From: Limnanthes douglasii subsp. nivea
Taxonomy: Eukaryota; Streptophyta; Magnoliopsida; Brassicales; Limnanthaceae
Assembly (NCBI GenBank): GCA_036936605.1
Contig: JAUPFV010000001.1
Location: forward strand, 157,265,187 to 157,329,186
Direction of reading: 5' to 3'
Length of the DNA: 64,000 nucleotides
The notes beneath the pieces are model-generated. The model searched no databases and was not told the origin of the DNA. It saw only the letters and a list, made by a program, of their open reading frames with translations. Made by a program: the position numbers and the translations under genes. Positions 24,905 through 38,339 of this stretch are shown piece after piece; the first letter of the stretch is position 1; each line of letters starts with the position of its first letter.

Positions 24905-26815
24905 TGAAATCATTTTAAAAAAATTGAAATAAATTTTCATCTTACAACGGAGAGTCCACCAAGCAATCCAGTGTGCCGTTGGTTTTTGCTCTCCGAATAT
25001 ATAATGCAAAACTATTTTTGGCTAAATTAGGCTTCATATGCTTTTTCATATTGTTTCTAAACTTTTTGGGTAAAGACTAGATGAAATGAGCCTGACTAGA
25101 GTTTTGAGAGTTAGTTTTAATATCAATTTCCTCTAGTCCTCTTATTTTACATATTTGCAGACCATTATGGAGGCCACGGGTTCAACTTTTATGATATCGA
25201 GTCTCCCATAATTTTTTCCATAGGTTTGGATGATGGAGCCAAGGCTATCCTTGATGATGATAGCCCCACTTGATTCCCCAAACCTCAGATAGCAAACATC
25301 TGAGTTTAGTTTATATCTTCTTGGAATAGGGGGAGACCAAAACAATTAAGTTATTTTCTTCTTTGTCTTTAGATGATTGTAGCATCCTACAATTGTAACT
25401 GTATCCTCATTGTTTTTCTAGTGTTTATATTTGATAAGAGTAGATTGGTCCAAACCATTTCGAATGTGAGTGATGTAGTTGATAGTAGACGCGACAGAAT
25501 AGGCATCTCCTTACATCTTAGATTTGTTTCTTTGTTGCCATATTTCCTAGCATGCTATAATAGGCAGAATAGTCTTAATATGGACTTTATTAGATGATGA
25601 CAGAACTAGCTACGCAACGTATGCTTAAATGTCATAAATCTCGTGATGTGAACCCTTTGAATACGTGCAAAATATGACTATATTTTCTATGAAAAAGAAC
25701 AAGATACAAATAGGTGGTTTTAGGTTTCTAGGTTTAGGCACAAATGAAATTTAAAAACTATAGTGAGATTTTTCTTTTTCAAAATTAAGTCAACATGTAG
25801 TTTATCCTCAATAAGTCTCTAAACTAGTATAGGTCATTTAGAAGGATTTATCTAGTTCCAAATCTTCTCATATAGAGAAGATTTGTTAGGAAAAAGGTTG
25901 ATAGTTGTTAATGTATCATTGATGTTAAATCTACCATCTTTAGCAGGAATCCAGTAGATAGAATCCTCAAGGTGTTCTTGTATACTTAACTTAAAGATAA
26001 TATTAATATAATATTCACTGAAAATAAAATTTATCTTATCCAGATTCTAGGCTTCATTTTCCCAAAGAGTGTTAACCTTCATTCCTTTAAACCAAGAGTT
26101 ATAAAACTCAGAGTTAAGAGAGATTAGAGGAGACTTTTCAAACAAATTGTCTAGCCATATATCCATATTTCTATTGCCTATGATCCACCTAATATTTCCT
26201 TCTGAAAATTCCTTTATCTTTTCCAGCCTTCTCCATGTTTAAGATCATATTTTTAGATAGTTTAACAGAAGAGGGTCGTCACCTTTACAATAGATGTTGT
26301 GTAGCAGTTTTTCCCAAATAGAGGTATTTTATCTCAACCTTATCTATAATTTACATGAAACGATCATTGTATATTTTTGTAGACTATTTAACTTTAGTCC
26401 ACCATTACCAAAAGGCTTACATATAGCAGTCTAGGATGACCAGTGAATCCTATTAGAATCACTGTTATAGCCCCACATGAATCTGTTAAAGAACCTTTCT
26501 ATTTTAGATATGATTGGGCTAGGGATCCAGCAGTTTTGGAGCCAATACATAGGAATGGACATTTAGACAAACTTAATAAGAATAAGTCTACCACCTTGAG
26601 AGAGTTTTTTATCTTCCCAATCATAGATCTTTTTTCTAATCTTGTCCAAGAAAGGATAGGAAATTAGCATACTTGTTTTGAGAACTTAGAGTTATTCCAA
26701 GGTATTTTGTAGGTAGATTACTCGTTTTGAAAACTAGATTGAATATAGAGAGATTTGAGTCTGTCTTGAGAAAACCTTTGAGAGGTAAAATTAGGTCGAA
26801 TATAGTTACGTAACT
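24905..26815 (-). mobile_element. 5'-truncated LINE relic (LINE 2)
   Basis: The minus strand carries the C-terminal half of a plant LINE pol. The thumb region reads SNLPTKYLGITLSS near 26680-26725, followed by a connection region. RNase H is at 25142-25345 (YKLNSDVCYLRFGESSGAI), where the first catalytic Asp is retained. No endonuclease and no YADD box are present, so the copy was truncated at its 5' end near 26815. Stops are frequent. A clear poly-A tail and target duplication are missing. Confidence 0.75.
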
Positions 26816-27600
26816 TATTTTTTTATTGCCACTCCAACTCGGCATATATAAAAAAAACACGTATATTGGTAACATATAAAGTTTTAAGGTTGTCCCATCA
26901 TGCAAAAAATATATTAGACACGAATATATCGGGAAATAGATATAACATATATACACTACATGGTTCACAACAAAAACGACCACAAAAATATTACCATATT
27001 ATTCGCTAAGTTATATATTTTCTCCAACTCTAATACAATAATCAACTATACCACTATTTTTAAAATGAACGACTAAAAACAATTTAATAGTTTGATCAAT
27101 TTCATAACAATAGACATATAGCATCAACACTTTAAAACAACGGTGGTGGATGTTTTACATCATATATCTCTGTCTATGATAGGACAATACAAAACATGAT
27201 GACGTTGATGGTTCACACAAAAAAATAGACCTTTTATTGTACATATTTTGAGTTTATTTCTTTGTATAAACTTTATAGCGCCATTACTATGTCAAAGATA
27301 TTTTGTATCGTTATGGCCACTATCCATATAGTGTTTTATAATGTTTAAAAACATCAAATGTAATATAAAATATTATAGAGGATGACACAACCTTTTTAGA
27401 AAAACAACAGAAGATATGAGAATACAAACGTATATTTCAAAAGACAAATATTCTTGGTATATTTATGAATGAAAACTTAAGCTCTTAAATTTTTAGTTTG
27501 GATTTTACATTTTAATTTTTACGTAGTAATTTATCTGTTAAATTTATGCGTATTAAAGCTCCAACAAGATTTTAGCATCCAAATTGTACAAGATAAAATT
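26816..27600. other. AT-rich spacer
   Basis: About 780 bp of AT-rich sequence with no conserved reading frame and no repeat partner that I can see elsewhere in the window. Confidence 0.5.
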
Positions 27601-30600
27601 GATTTACAAAATTAAAATTATACAATAGCTTTTTCTTTTGTATTTCTTATTGTAAAATCATTATATTTTGTAAGGAACATTATGTATCAACAAATACACA
27701 TTATTAAAAAAGTCAAAACAAAATATTAATTTTTAATGGTATCTTTCAACTATTAATAATTGTTTTAGTGTTTTTTGGACTATTTACAAAAACTTACCAA
27801 CTTTAAAATTAATCAAATCTATTTAATAATTAAACTTTGTGTTCCACAAAAACCCTTACTCAGTTCAAGTTGTATAAGTGCTCCTTCAATATATATATGA
27901 ACTTGAATGGAGTGTAGATTAGGACAAACGCACATTATGTTCACAATAGTAGAACAATATTGTTACGACATATACTATTATTCATATCAACAGATGTGAT
28001 CAAATAATACTCTCGACTAGTTATGATAAGCTTGTACCACTTTGACACCTCAACTATTCTCTTTTACTACATTAGATAATATATAAAATTAAGTTTTATA
28101 ATAAATTCCATTATCAATAGAAACTCTGACTCTTCCTAAGTCTAAGATTTAACTCATGTCGTGACTTAACCTATGTACATAAACATACATCTATTTCACG
28201 ACCTTCTTCAAAAACTTGAGGTTGTCTCATATAGATAGTTTTTTCATTTACCTATGTAAAAAAGAAGTAGTATCATCTGCCAAGATTTAACTCAAGACCC
28301 ACCCTAGTAACAATTGACAATAGAACCTTATAGATACTTGTTTAAAATGATGATTTTTTTAATAAAATCAACACATTTATTTTACGTAAAACATTTAGTA
28401 ACCAACCTATCTTTGTATCTAGATAGCTCCACTCATGGAATACCTTGTTTAATTTTTAATATCCATTTACATCTAATAGGTTATAACATTTCGGTTGCTT
28501 CACAAGAATCAAAGTGTCATTCATTTTAAGAGAATTCATTTATTTCTTCATATCATTCAACTATTATGCATCACTGATTTTTATAGGATCATGATAACTC
28601 TAATGTTAAAAAATATTTCCATATAGTTTGATATATAAATCATAACCTACAATATCAGAATAGTTGTATCTGTGTATATGGTTGCTAGGTTTATATTGCC
28701 TATAATTCACTAATTATAACTTTCATAACCTTCATGTTGCTCTTTAGTCTGAACATCTAAAACATCCAAAACATCAAACTCCAGGACAAAGCCAAACTAT
28801 GAAATTTAAAATTATTTTGTAGTGACTAAACTTATACCAAGTCTCAAACTAGCTTGGCTGGAAGCAGCTTCACCATCACTATCTTATTTAGACTTCATCC
28901 CAACTTCAGCTCCACTCTCGACGGCAGTGAGTGTAGTCTCTACATTCTTGAGTTATGGTATTTCATCTTTTGTACATCAGATAATTGCTAATTGAATATT
29001 TATAAGTCTTATGTTCCACACAAAAACCTATAACCATTTATTTTTACAAGATACTTGAGAATCATATACTTTAATATTTTTGGTTAAAGAGAGTCATGCT
29101 TGACATGCACATGAATGACACATCAACTATTTCAGAACTAATGTCCTTCGAGTTCATCTTTTTAAGTAAAATTTAAATTTTATTATTGGAAATGGGCTCG
29201 TGTTGTATGAAGTTGTCTTAATAGTTTCTCCTTAAAACGTTTGGTCTATTCCAGTTGTTAGAAGCATATATCTCACTTTTTCTAGTAAGCTTCAGTTTAT
29301 CCTCTCAACAATATCATTTTGTTGAGGATTTACTTTCACGCTTATTTGTCGAGAAATGCCAAGTTTGAAATTTTATGTAGTGAATAATTTATTTACACAT
29401 TCCGAATTATTTTTAGTCCTTGACTTATTCAATATCATCATAAGTTGATTCTTCACCAGCTTGATCATCATTAAAAGAATTAAATTATTCATCTTTAGAC
29501 TTCAAAAGTACAACCTATAATTTTCTAGAATAATCTTCAATTAGGTACATGAAGTATTTGGAACCTCTCGTTGTAGGATGTACATATTCAAGTAAATTAT
29601 AAGTTTTATGGTTGTTGGTCACAAACTTAGTTCTCTTACCTTTACCCAACATATAGTTCTCACAAAATCTTAGCTTCTGAACCTTATCGTGATCCAAAAA
29701 ATATTATTTGTTAAATTTATTTACCCATTCAAATTTCCCAACGTCAAATTTTATAACTTGGTACAATTACTTTCAACAGTCGGCACGTTGCAGACCATTA
29801 TGAATCCTTAAAAAACAAATACATTATTAACTCAAAAGACTCGCATAACAGTCGGAATGTTATCTTAATCTTTATAGTTATATCATTTAACATTTAAGAT
29901 TGTAATAGAAAACAAAATTACGTTTAATATCAGGATCATAAATCATATTTTTATGAATTTCTCAAGTTCTCTAGACCACTTGAGCTAAATTCCCCATATT
30001 ATTTTTACATTATAGGGTTCATCATTCCCCATTAAGACCTTTCCACCATTAAAATCCTTCGGGTCTTCAAACCAGTGTTTGTTAAGCCATATGGGATGAA
30101 ACTCTTGCATCCAAAACCCATTTGTTACTTTATTTAGAAGCATAAACCATTAGCAAATCACTATATTCATAATCATCTGAAACCACTAAGGTATCTCCAA
30201 CTTCAAACTTAAAATGTTTATCTCATTTCTTATTCTTGAGATTTTTTTTACAATGTACTCTTGATGAACCAACATTTCATTGTAGAATTAGTGGCTGATA
30301 TGTTAGCCCATGTCCTTGAGATTCCTCTTTTGTTGCGTGACTTTATCTTTATAGACCTTCCTATTATATCTAAAATATATCCACAAAATAATTCTTTAAA
30401 GAAGCCTTCATTTGAAGATCTTTTGAAGGCAAAGCACTCTTCACTTTAGACATGGTAATAACTGTTTACAAAAGAGATAATATCAACAAAGTGTTAATAT
30501 GCCTTCTGCGAATACACCATGAGGATAATTTCTTGATCATTTTTTAATCCTTGATGCCTACTGCAGTCACATCAATAATGATATTGTTAAAATCAACCAT

Positions 30601-31830
30601 ATATTTTGATATCTCTCTACTACCATCCATATTTGGAGTATACAACTACTTCTCGAGATACAATATATTTTGTCAACGAGTTTTTTTAGGTAAATAACTT
30701 CAATATATTTTAAAATACCATTTTCAATAGAATCTTTAGTAATATCCCTTAATACCACATCCTTCAAAATCAATATCGGTGTAGTTTAGTCTTTGGACAA
30801 TATTTCAACGTCGCTCTTTCTTACATATTTCTCATCACTGAAGCATACAACCTCTCCTTTATAATGCGAGGATTAATTTTAATTTTTCAGAGATTAAAAT
30901 CATTATCTTCGGGGAATTTATCAAAACAAAATTTCATTATACTCATCTTCACAAATATTCTTTCTTCCTCATTTAGTATTGACAAAAGAAATCAATTTAT
31001 TTTTAAATCAACTTCTAGATCTTCATGGCCACCGCACCATTTGATATGAAATCATCCACATAGCTTGGTAGATCTATAGTAAAAAATGAACTATAAACAT
31101 TTCTACTGATTTATGTACTTAAGTTTATGCATAACTTATACACTTAAGATTTTGCACAACTTCTACACTTAAATTCTGACAAAGTTAATTCATTTAAGTT
31201 TTAGAAGATATAAATAATTTATTGAGAAAAAACATAACTATTAAAATAACATCAAATACAAGAATATACTTAATATTCAAAACTATTAAAATATAGTATC
31301 AGGTTTTGAGTGATATCTCTCAACTTTCATTATTTGTCTCATTGTTTTTCTACGTATTATTTTGAAGAATTCACCAATTCTAAAATCACTCCATTTTGCT
31401 TAGTGTTTATTTTTAAAAAAAACTTTGTTTTTAGGAAGAACACTTTTTAGTTCTCTTTGTACATGCATATTTCCAATATACATAGATTTAAATGGGATGT
31501 AGATTAGGAAAACGGATATGATGCTCAGAATAACAAACCAAAAGTGTTACAACAATATGTACTATTATTCAGATCAATAGTTATCATCAAATAATAAATC
31601 AAAAAAATTATAAAAAAAGCTTTACAATATTTAGATTAATGGTTACGATCAAATAGTACTTTTAGTGACTTAAAAAAAACTTATACCATCTTGACGCCTT
31701 AGTTATTCTTCATTTTATATTATTGATAATATATCATTAAGTTCCAGACTGATGACTTGGTGATCAGCCAAAACTTTAAGGCTTCTGAAGTTTGAGACTT
31801 AACTCATGACATGATTTAACCTCTTTTACA
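27600..31830 (-). mobile_element. Copia LTR retrotransposon relic 3
   Basis: Diverged direct repeats of about 550-700 bp, roughly 27600-28190 and 31110-31830, share tgtagattagga, atgtactattattcagatcaa-like text and cttaactcatgacatgatttaacc at their right ends. Between them lie minus-strand Copia gag, protease and integrase remnants that parallel relic 1 (for example 28430-28560 resembles 2060-2190). The left LTR directly abuts the early part of RT near 28190, so the RT catalytic part and RNase H are gone. Very degraded. Confidence 0.7.
29515..29697 (-). pseudogene. Copia relic 3 integrase fragment
   Basis: A 60-codon minus-strand piece reads KLRFCENYMLGKGKRTKF and later SKYFMYLIEDYSRKL. This is the pre-integrase and the start of the integrase core of Copia, where D-D-x-S-R holds the first catalytic Asp (here EDYSRK keeps the Asp). 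No flanking frame restores the rest. Confidence 0.65.
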
Positions 31831-34020
31831 TTAAAATTTACCCATGGTGAGACTAAAATCAATATCGAGACTGAAATCCTAGAGTAGCCAAAATCTTACT
31901 ATTTTAAGTTTCAAACTTAACATTTTGGCGAGCTGAACCTAGACTCATCATTCTTGTTGGATATATTTTACAATTTACAATTTATTTTTATGCTATGAAT
32001 GTATTTCTTATTCTACACTTATGTGGAATTAATATTCAACATTTTGCAGTTACGTGGTGTTAATAATTGATTGGCAATTTTATGTTGCTATTATTTATCG
32101 TTTTATGTTGCGTTTTAAATGTGAATGTATTTCACATTTCGTACTCATATAGTATTTTCATTTTTCATTTTGTAATTATCTAGTGCATGTACCATTGAAA
32201 AGTTTTGAATTACAAGTTGGTCATAAATTCATTACTATAATTGAACCAAAAAAGGCTCTTAAAAATTACGACATTAAACAACAAAGGTACATCATTATGG
32301 AAAAAAATGACAACGAAGGAAATCTATTTGTATGTTCAACAAAAGGTTTCTCATGAAAATCATATTTTAGAATAATGGGATTTAATGGTATGGGTTATCT
32401 AAATTTTGATAGATAACCACACATGTCTTCAACAAATGATAAAATAATATCACCGATGTTTGGATGATAAAATACTAAAAGCTGAAATAAAAGCTAGATA
32501 TTGATTGGTCAGTGACATCTATAATTGCCACACTTGATAGAGAATTCTTGGTGCAAATAAAGTGGTGTAAACGATATAAGGAAAATCTCAAACAGTCAAG
32601 ATGATGTTAGCAAAAGATAAACAATAATTTTAACGATTGTTGGACTATTGTGAAGAACTCAGAAGAAGAAATCTAGGTTCAAGTTTCTTTAGTGAGAGAC
32701 AAAATTAAGTATTTAGAAGATTTCATATGTGTATGGGAGCTGTTACGAGGGAAATCAAGGCAGATTGTAGGCCGTTTGTGGTGTTAAATCACTTTTCTCA
32801 AAGAATCTTTTAGAGGGTAACTTTTAGTGAAGTTGGTGTATATACCAACGATGAAATGTAACATACAACTTGGGTTGTAGTTGATAAGTTGAATACAAAT
32901 ATTTTGGTTTTTACGGTTGTTACAAGAGGATCCTTATATCCAAAACCAGACAGTCTTGTTATGTATTACATGTTTTATATGCCATTTTTAAAGAATTACA
33001 CGTTTTGTTAACTAGTTTAAAGAATTACATTCTAACCAGAATTTTTCAACTTGTTAATTATTTATTTTTAATCACGAATTATAGGTCCCATTGGTTCCAT
33101 GACTTAAAATTGATTAAGTGTTCACCAATTTCGGAATCAAATTCCGACCCAAAATTTTAAAATAAGAACCAAATTTTAAATCCAAAAATAATTAATAACA
33201 AAACAAAAATTTAAAATTTAAAATTAACAAACATTTTATTAAACAAAGTCATCAAACATTTAAACTAAATTACATTCTTAAAAACAAATTACATTCCAAA
33301 AAAACATCCCTCTTCAAATTACATTCTTAACCAAATTAAAAAAATACAAAATTAAAAAATACAACTAAAATAAATCAACCGATTAACGTTAAGTTTGAGA
33401 CTATTTCTAATTTCAGTAGATTTTTCTTCCATTCAAGTATTATTTCTTTCGAGCGATAAATAAATAGTGAATCCACCAATTTAAAAATCCATATTTTCTT
33501 CCATGGTCTAAATAAATTAAATTAAATTAGGTTTGAAAAAATACATTTACTGCTAAAAGAATACATAAATGAAAGAAATTAAATCAAATCCAACCAAATT
33601 TTGGATAGTTTTTACACCCATAAATTCTTCTTCTATTCGAATATGTCCGTGAAATACGCAATACTATCAATTTCCACAAAATTATTTCAAATCTGATTCT
33701 CGTTTGTTTGTTCAGAAGAAGATCGTTAAACTACTGGAAAATAAATATATAAGAAAAATATGAAGAATAACTAGGTTTTGATGAAAAATAACGGAAAATA
33801 AAACTAATACGAGAAAACATAAAATATTATTAGTGGAAAGTAAAAAGATATTAAAAATTACGAATAAAGAAGTAGATATGAATGGATAATTTGTATCACG
33901 TATTGATCGATTCAAACAATATAAAATAAATAAAACTATTTTGCTCTATTTCATTAATCAATAATTGAAAGTAATTTTAATAAAAAATAAATAATTAAAT
34001 AATTTTTACTTGCCAATTTT
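31831..34020. other. Spacer with an orphan Mutator-like N-terminal fragment
   Basis: Mostly AT-rich and noncoding. At about 32230-32360 the plus strand reads ALKNYDIKQQRYIIMEKNDN and then LFVCSTKGFSWKSYF, followed near 32400-32440 by text like HMSSTNDKI. This resembles the DNA-binding N-terminus of plant MuDR transposases, which have a Cys-containing strand followed by H-T-C-S. Stops are dense and the catalytic domain is not seen. From 33080 to 34020 only AT-rich sequence remains. Confidence 0.4.
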
Positions 34021-34899
34021 TAATCGATATACAATATGGTTACAATATCGATAGCGAACTTTAGGTAAAATTTACATATATTGAGAATTAAATTTGGTTA
34101 GGGATACCAAATGATACTTCCTCGAACTATAATCATGAATTCTAAATGATATTTTATTGTAATTAAATAATAAAAAACTATGACATATATAAATTTCTCA
34201 TATCTTTTTAATATTTATACCAAAAGATATATAACAATTTTTAGAGTATAAATCGATACAAAATTGTAGAGGTAAAAAAGAAGTAACAATATCCAAAATA
34301 TAATGTTCTGAAGAAACAGAGCATCTCCGATAGCTTCTCCTGTGAATTTTCTTCTTTTTTCTAGTCTTTCCTTTTTATATTTTTTCTCATTTGATATTAT
34401 TGATCTATCTCTATCATGGAGATAAGAAAGAAAGCTCTATTCGAAGATGATTTCCCATCTCAGTTTCAAGATAAAAAAAACAGAGTAAAACAGAGAAAAA
34501 TTTGGAGAAGACGTTTCGTTATTTACTTTTTTTCTCTATTTTTAGTTTTTTTTGCTAATTTAACTCACTTTTCTCCATTTCACTAAATTTAGCTCATTTA
34601 TTTTCGATAAATCTCTCAATTATATTTTTAATTTAAAAATAAACATAATGAGATAATTTTGTTTTTTGTATAAATTATACTAGCTAATAAATTAGGTTAA
34701 AATATATAAAAATCAAGTATAGATATTCATTGATCATAAATTTTGCAAGTTTCAAATTTCTTAAAAAACTAACAACATTTGACCCTCCTTCGAAAAACAT
34801 ATTTCATATATAAATTGAACATATTCTAATTAAGGGAACAAATATATTTTTTTAGTACTTAAAGTATATTTGTCCTAAATTTTACAGATGTAAGAATCA
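34021..34899. other. AT-rich flank of MULE 2
   Basis: Noncoding. It includes a T-rich segment 34310-34640 beginning gagcatctccgatagc, a phrase common at the ends of plant MITEs, but I found no matching inverted end. It may contain the 3' part of MULE 2. Confidence 0.4.
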
Positions 34900-35860
34900 A
34901 TGCATACTTCAAATCCCAATCAAATGATTAAGCAATATGCATGATAGTAATGAGGAAACAAAGCATAAACAAAACTAACTATACCTAAGAAAAAATATAA
35001 AATAACTGTGGTTTTATGATCCAAAAAATAAGTTTTTAATAACTCAAGAAATCATAACCAACTATCAACATCTTCTGATCCAACAATAAAAAATACAAAT
35101 GGGAAAATGCATGCACACTTACGAAAGAAACGCAATTAATAATGCATATTTCGCATTTCATTATTGAAATATGCATTTTTGTAATTCACCATTAGCAATG
35201 TTTTAGAACTCAGATTTACCATTTGATTTTGTAATTCACAAATAATGTAATATGATATGAATCAGAATTCGTTTATAAGTTATTTTTTGTAATTGAGATT
35301 TATCAATGTATTTCCCTGTAAAAATATTCCATGAATAAATACCATTGGACGATAATAGTGGAAACCTTGGAGACAATACCCAAATGCTACGACCCCGCTT
35401 GAATAAATTATATATATGTCTATATTCTAGTGAGTAGTCACTTGTAATATCAAGACTCTTCAATAATTTGAAACACCTTTTAATTAGATTAAAGGAAGTA
35501 GAAATGTATTCTTAATCGGGCCTCGTAGCTTTCTTTAAAGCATTTCACAAAAGGATATACAATGTATTTAAAATATAATCGTAATTAGCCAATAATTGGG
35601 CTATCACATCTTGTTTATAATTAATATGATCATATATTTATTTAGCAATCAAATTCTAACAAACTTCTTAAAAACCAGCTCTTAAATGCACCATAATAGT
35701 AGCTAACTTAAAACAATTCTAACAAACTTCTCACATTTGTTTTGAATAGAACTTTATAATACCTCCAAAGTCTTCAAATTCACCAAGAGAACGAATTGCA
35801 ATTGGATCATTTAGTTTGAATATATGTGGCGCAGATCTTGACATTGCACTAAACAAATAT
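34900..35860 (-). pseudogene. Mutator-like transposase relic (MULE 2)
   Basis: Three minus-strand segments match the transposase of the larger element at 41-57 kb in the same order. Near 35760-35840, FKLNDPIAIRSLGEFEDFGG matches FKLNGELAICDLGLFDEFED. At 35236-35463, KSLDITSDYSLEYRHIYNLF corresponds to 55850-55930. Near 35020-35100, IFPFVFFIVGSEDVDSWL then FLELLK matches IFPVAFSIVSSEDTENWL then FLEMLK. A TGA replaces TGG in the last segment. It is a related but distinct family member, heavily decayed; element ends are not determined. Confidence 0.7.
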
Positions 35861-36827
35861 AAAAAAAACATATAAGTTAGCTCAACTCTACATTTTGAAA
35901 TAATTCATAATCATTAAGAAGAGATAGATTATTAACATCTAATACTCGAAACACCACACATAAATATTTCAACTAACACATATATAAAAAAAGTAACCAA
36001 TAAAAATTATATTAGAACTCTTGTTTTAAAGTAAACCGCGAACAATACCCACTTTTCACTTCACTTCTTAAGGATCTATTTTTTTGAAAAAAACTGGTCT
36101 AAATAATCAAAATATGAAGTAAAAGAGCTAAAAACACAACCTCATTATCCATACACTCAATAACGTAAAAAATTATTTTTTTGCCATCTATGAAACTATA
36201 TATGAAAAAATGGAGAATTACGTTAAAAGTTACTTAGAAATCATTTCGAAACCATAACACCATCAAAATGAACGATTTCCAGGATTAGGTTTTCACTGTT
36301 TTGTTTTTTACTTCTTTTCTCTTTCTTTGGAATTCTGTTTTTTTTATATGTCAAGAAAGAAAGACGATAGGATGTTTAGGATTTCGAAGAAATAGGAAAA
36401 ACATGTATTTGTGTTTAGAGTTTGGAAGAAAAAAAAAGATTTTTATGGATTAGTAAATTCAATTTGGTGTCTTTCATTTTTTTTTTAAAATTAGGTATAA
36501 TTTAATGGACGGTTAAACTGGGAGTTTGGTTCAGAAATACGCAAACTTACTATTTACCGTGGTCCATTGATTGCAAACGTATTAATAAAGCAACTAAAAA
36601 AATCTTAAAAAATACTCATTGCTAGTATGTATTACGCATTTCAACGAAATATTATGATCATTGCAGATTCATTATAATAAATTTGTTATAAATTAGTGGT
36701 TATTCATAATAAATTAAAAATATATTAAATAACAGGTTGTAAAGGCTATTTTTCGAATAGTGTTGATCTCGTAAAATCATAATTAACAAATATTACACAG
36801 TTATGTTACGAATGGATTTCCACTTCA
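35861..36827. other. AT-rich flank between MULE 2 and Copia relic 2
   Basis: Noncoding, with A and T runs. It may hold the 5' leader of MULE 2, which reads on the minus strand. No inverted terminal repeat was recognised. Confidence 0.4.
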
Positions 36828-37030
36828 TGTAGAAAATAGTGTTTAGTTTCCGGATAATCTCTGAAGTCTTGTAAACAATTTTTTATTGAAATATTTTTGG
36901 GGTTCTCCAAAAATTTCAATTGGATAAAATGAAAGATATAATTTTGAACAAAGAGGATGAAAATCATATGATTTCCTTTTCAACAGAACTCATATTTATA
37001 AATTCGACCAACCAAAAAACAGTTTGGAAG
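36828..37030 (-). repeat. Left (3') LTR of Copia relic 2, truncated
   Basis: Matches 39444-39650 with few differences, then similarity stops after ggaagttag. The rest of the LTR, present on the right side, was lost with the neighbouring deletion. Confidence 0.85.
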
Positions 37031-37049
37031 TTAGAGAGTGAGTCATTGG

Positions 37050-38294
37050 ATAATCTTCAATAACAAAACACTATTGATATTGATAGTCAATCTTATCTCT
37101 TGACCCTTCAACTAAATATAGTTGAAAATCAGATCCGTACGACTTAGCTTTTCTGGCTCTAGTACTTATCCTTGGTTCAAAAGGTCCAGGTACACAATTG
37201 GTACAATTTGATATATTTTCAATTTCACTTGAGTTCCTATTCAAAGAGTTTTGAATCAAATCTCTAGGTCTAGGTATAGAAGTAAATCTCTCTTCATCAA
37301 ATATTGCATCTCTTGACTCGATAACCGTGTTCACCGATACATAATCATTAGATTCTAACACATAGAACCTATATGCAATGGAATGCTCAACATACTCAAT
37401 GAAGATACAATCTATACCTCTTTCACCCAAATTTTTCCTTTTAGGTTCAGTGAGTCTTACAACTGCTATACAACCCCAAACTCTCAGATAATTAAGTGTT
37501 GGAGGCTTCTTAAACCAAAGCTCATACGGGGTCATCTTATTCCTTTTAGTAGGAACACAATTCAATAAATAACAGGCTGTTAACATAGCCTCACCCCAGA
37601 ATCATTCACTCAAACCCGAATAGGACAACATGGAATTAACCATTTCTTTCAAAGTCCTATTCTTCCTTTCAGCTATACCATTTTGTTGTGGTGTATAAGG
37701 AGCCGTGGTTTGATGAATTATACCCGTAGATTGAAAATAAATATGATCATAATATTCACCTCCTCTATCCGTACGTAGATTTTTAATCAAATCATTCTTA
37801 TGTAGCTCAACTTCTTCCTTATAGATTTTAAACTTATCAAGAGCTTAATTTTTAGCATGCAACAAATAAATGTAGCAATATCTAGATGCATCATCAATAA
37901 AAGTAATAAGGCTCATTTTGGACATGTCTTTTATTCTTTCATAATGAACATGTCCTAATCTAGCATGCCATAATTCTGTTTTATTTATATTTCTACACAC
38001 ACTAGTAGAAGTCATGCAAACAAAATCATTTTCGAACGAAACATTAATATTTAACATAAACATACCATTACATAAATATCTGAATCCCATAAATACACCA
38101 TGTTTTGACAATACATATTTGCCACTTTCGTACACTTGTTTGAAACCACAATTGTTTAAAACAACACCAGACAAAATATTCTTTGGAATCCCAGGAACAT
38201 ACAATACATTGTTCAATAATATGTACTTTCCATAAGTAAATAGTAATTTAACCTTTCCTAGTCCTTTGATTGGTTCGGTAGCAACATTTCCCAT
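37050..38294 (-). pseudogene. Copia relic 2 pol remnant (integrase)
   Basis: In minus-strand order: a pre-integrase piece with ELWHARLGHVHYERIKDM (38294-37845), an integrase core piece with LRTDRGGEYY and TTAPYTPQQNGIAERKNRTL (37790-37602), and an integrase C-terminal piece with PYELWFKKPPTLNYLRVWGC (37586-37071). That order is normal for Copia, and the catalytic Asp of TDRGGE and the Glu of AERKN are retained. The last piece ends at DKIDYQYQ with a TAG, followed by a few codons of early RT (CFVIEDYPMT) and then LTR. Two other stops or frame breaks separate the pieces. RT and RNase H are absent. Confidence 0.85.
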
Positions 38295-38339
38295 CTTAAG
38301 TGAAGGTCCATCTTCAATCGGTTGAAAATTACTAAACTA

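Noticed and set aside
34310..34640. A MITE starting gagcatctccgatag
   Set aside because: No matching inverted end or target duplication was found.
35175..35300. A different motif (ttttgtaattcac) repeated in the corresponding region of MULE 2
   Set aside because: Only two convincing copies lie in the presumed intron, and a third similar word falls in likely coding sequence. AT-rich words of this kind occur by chance.
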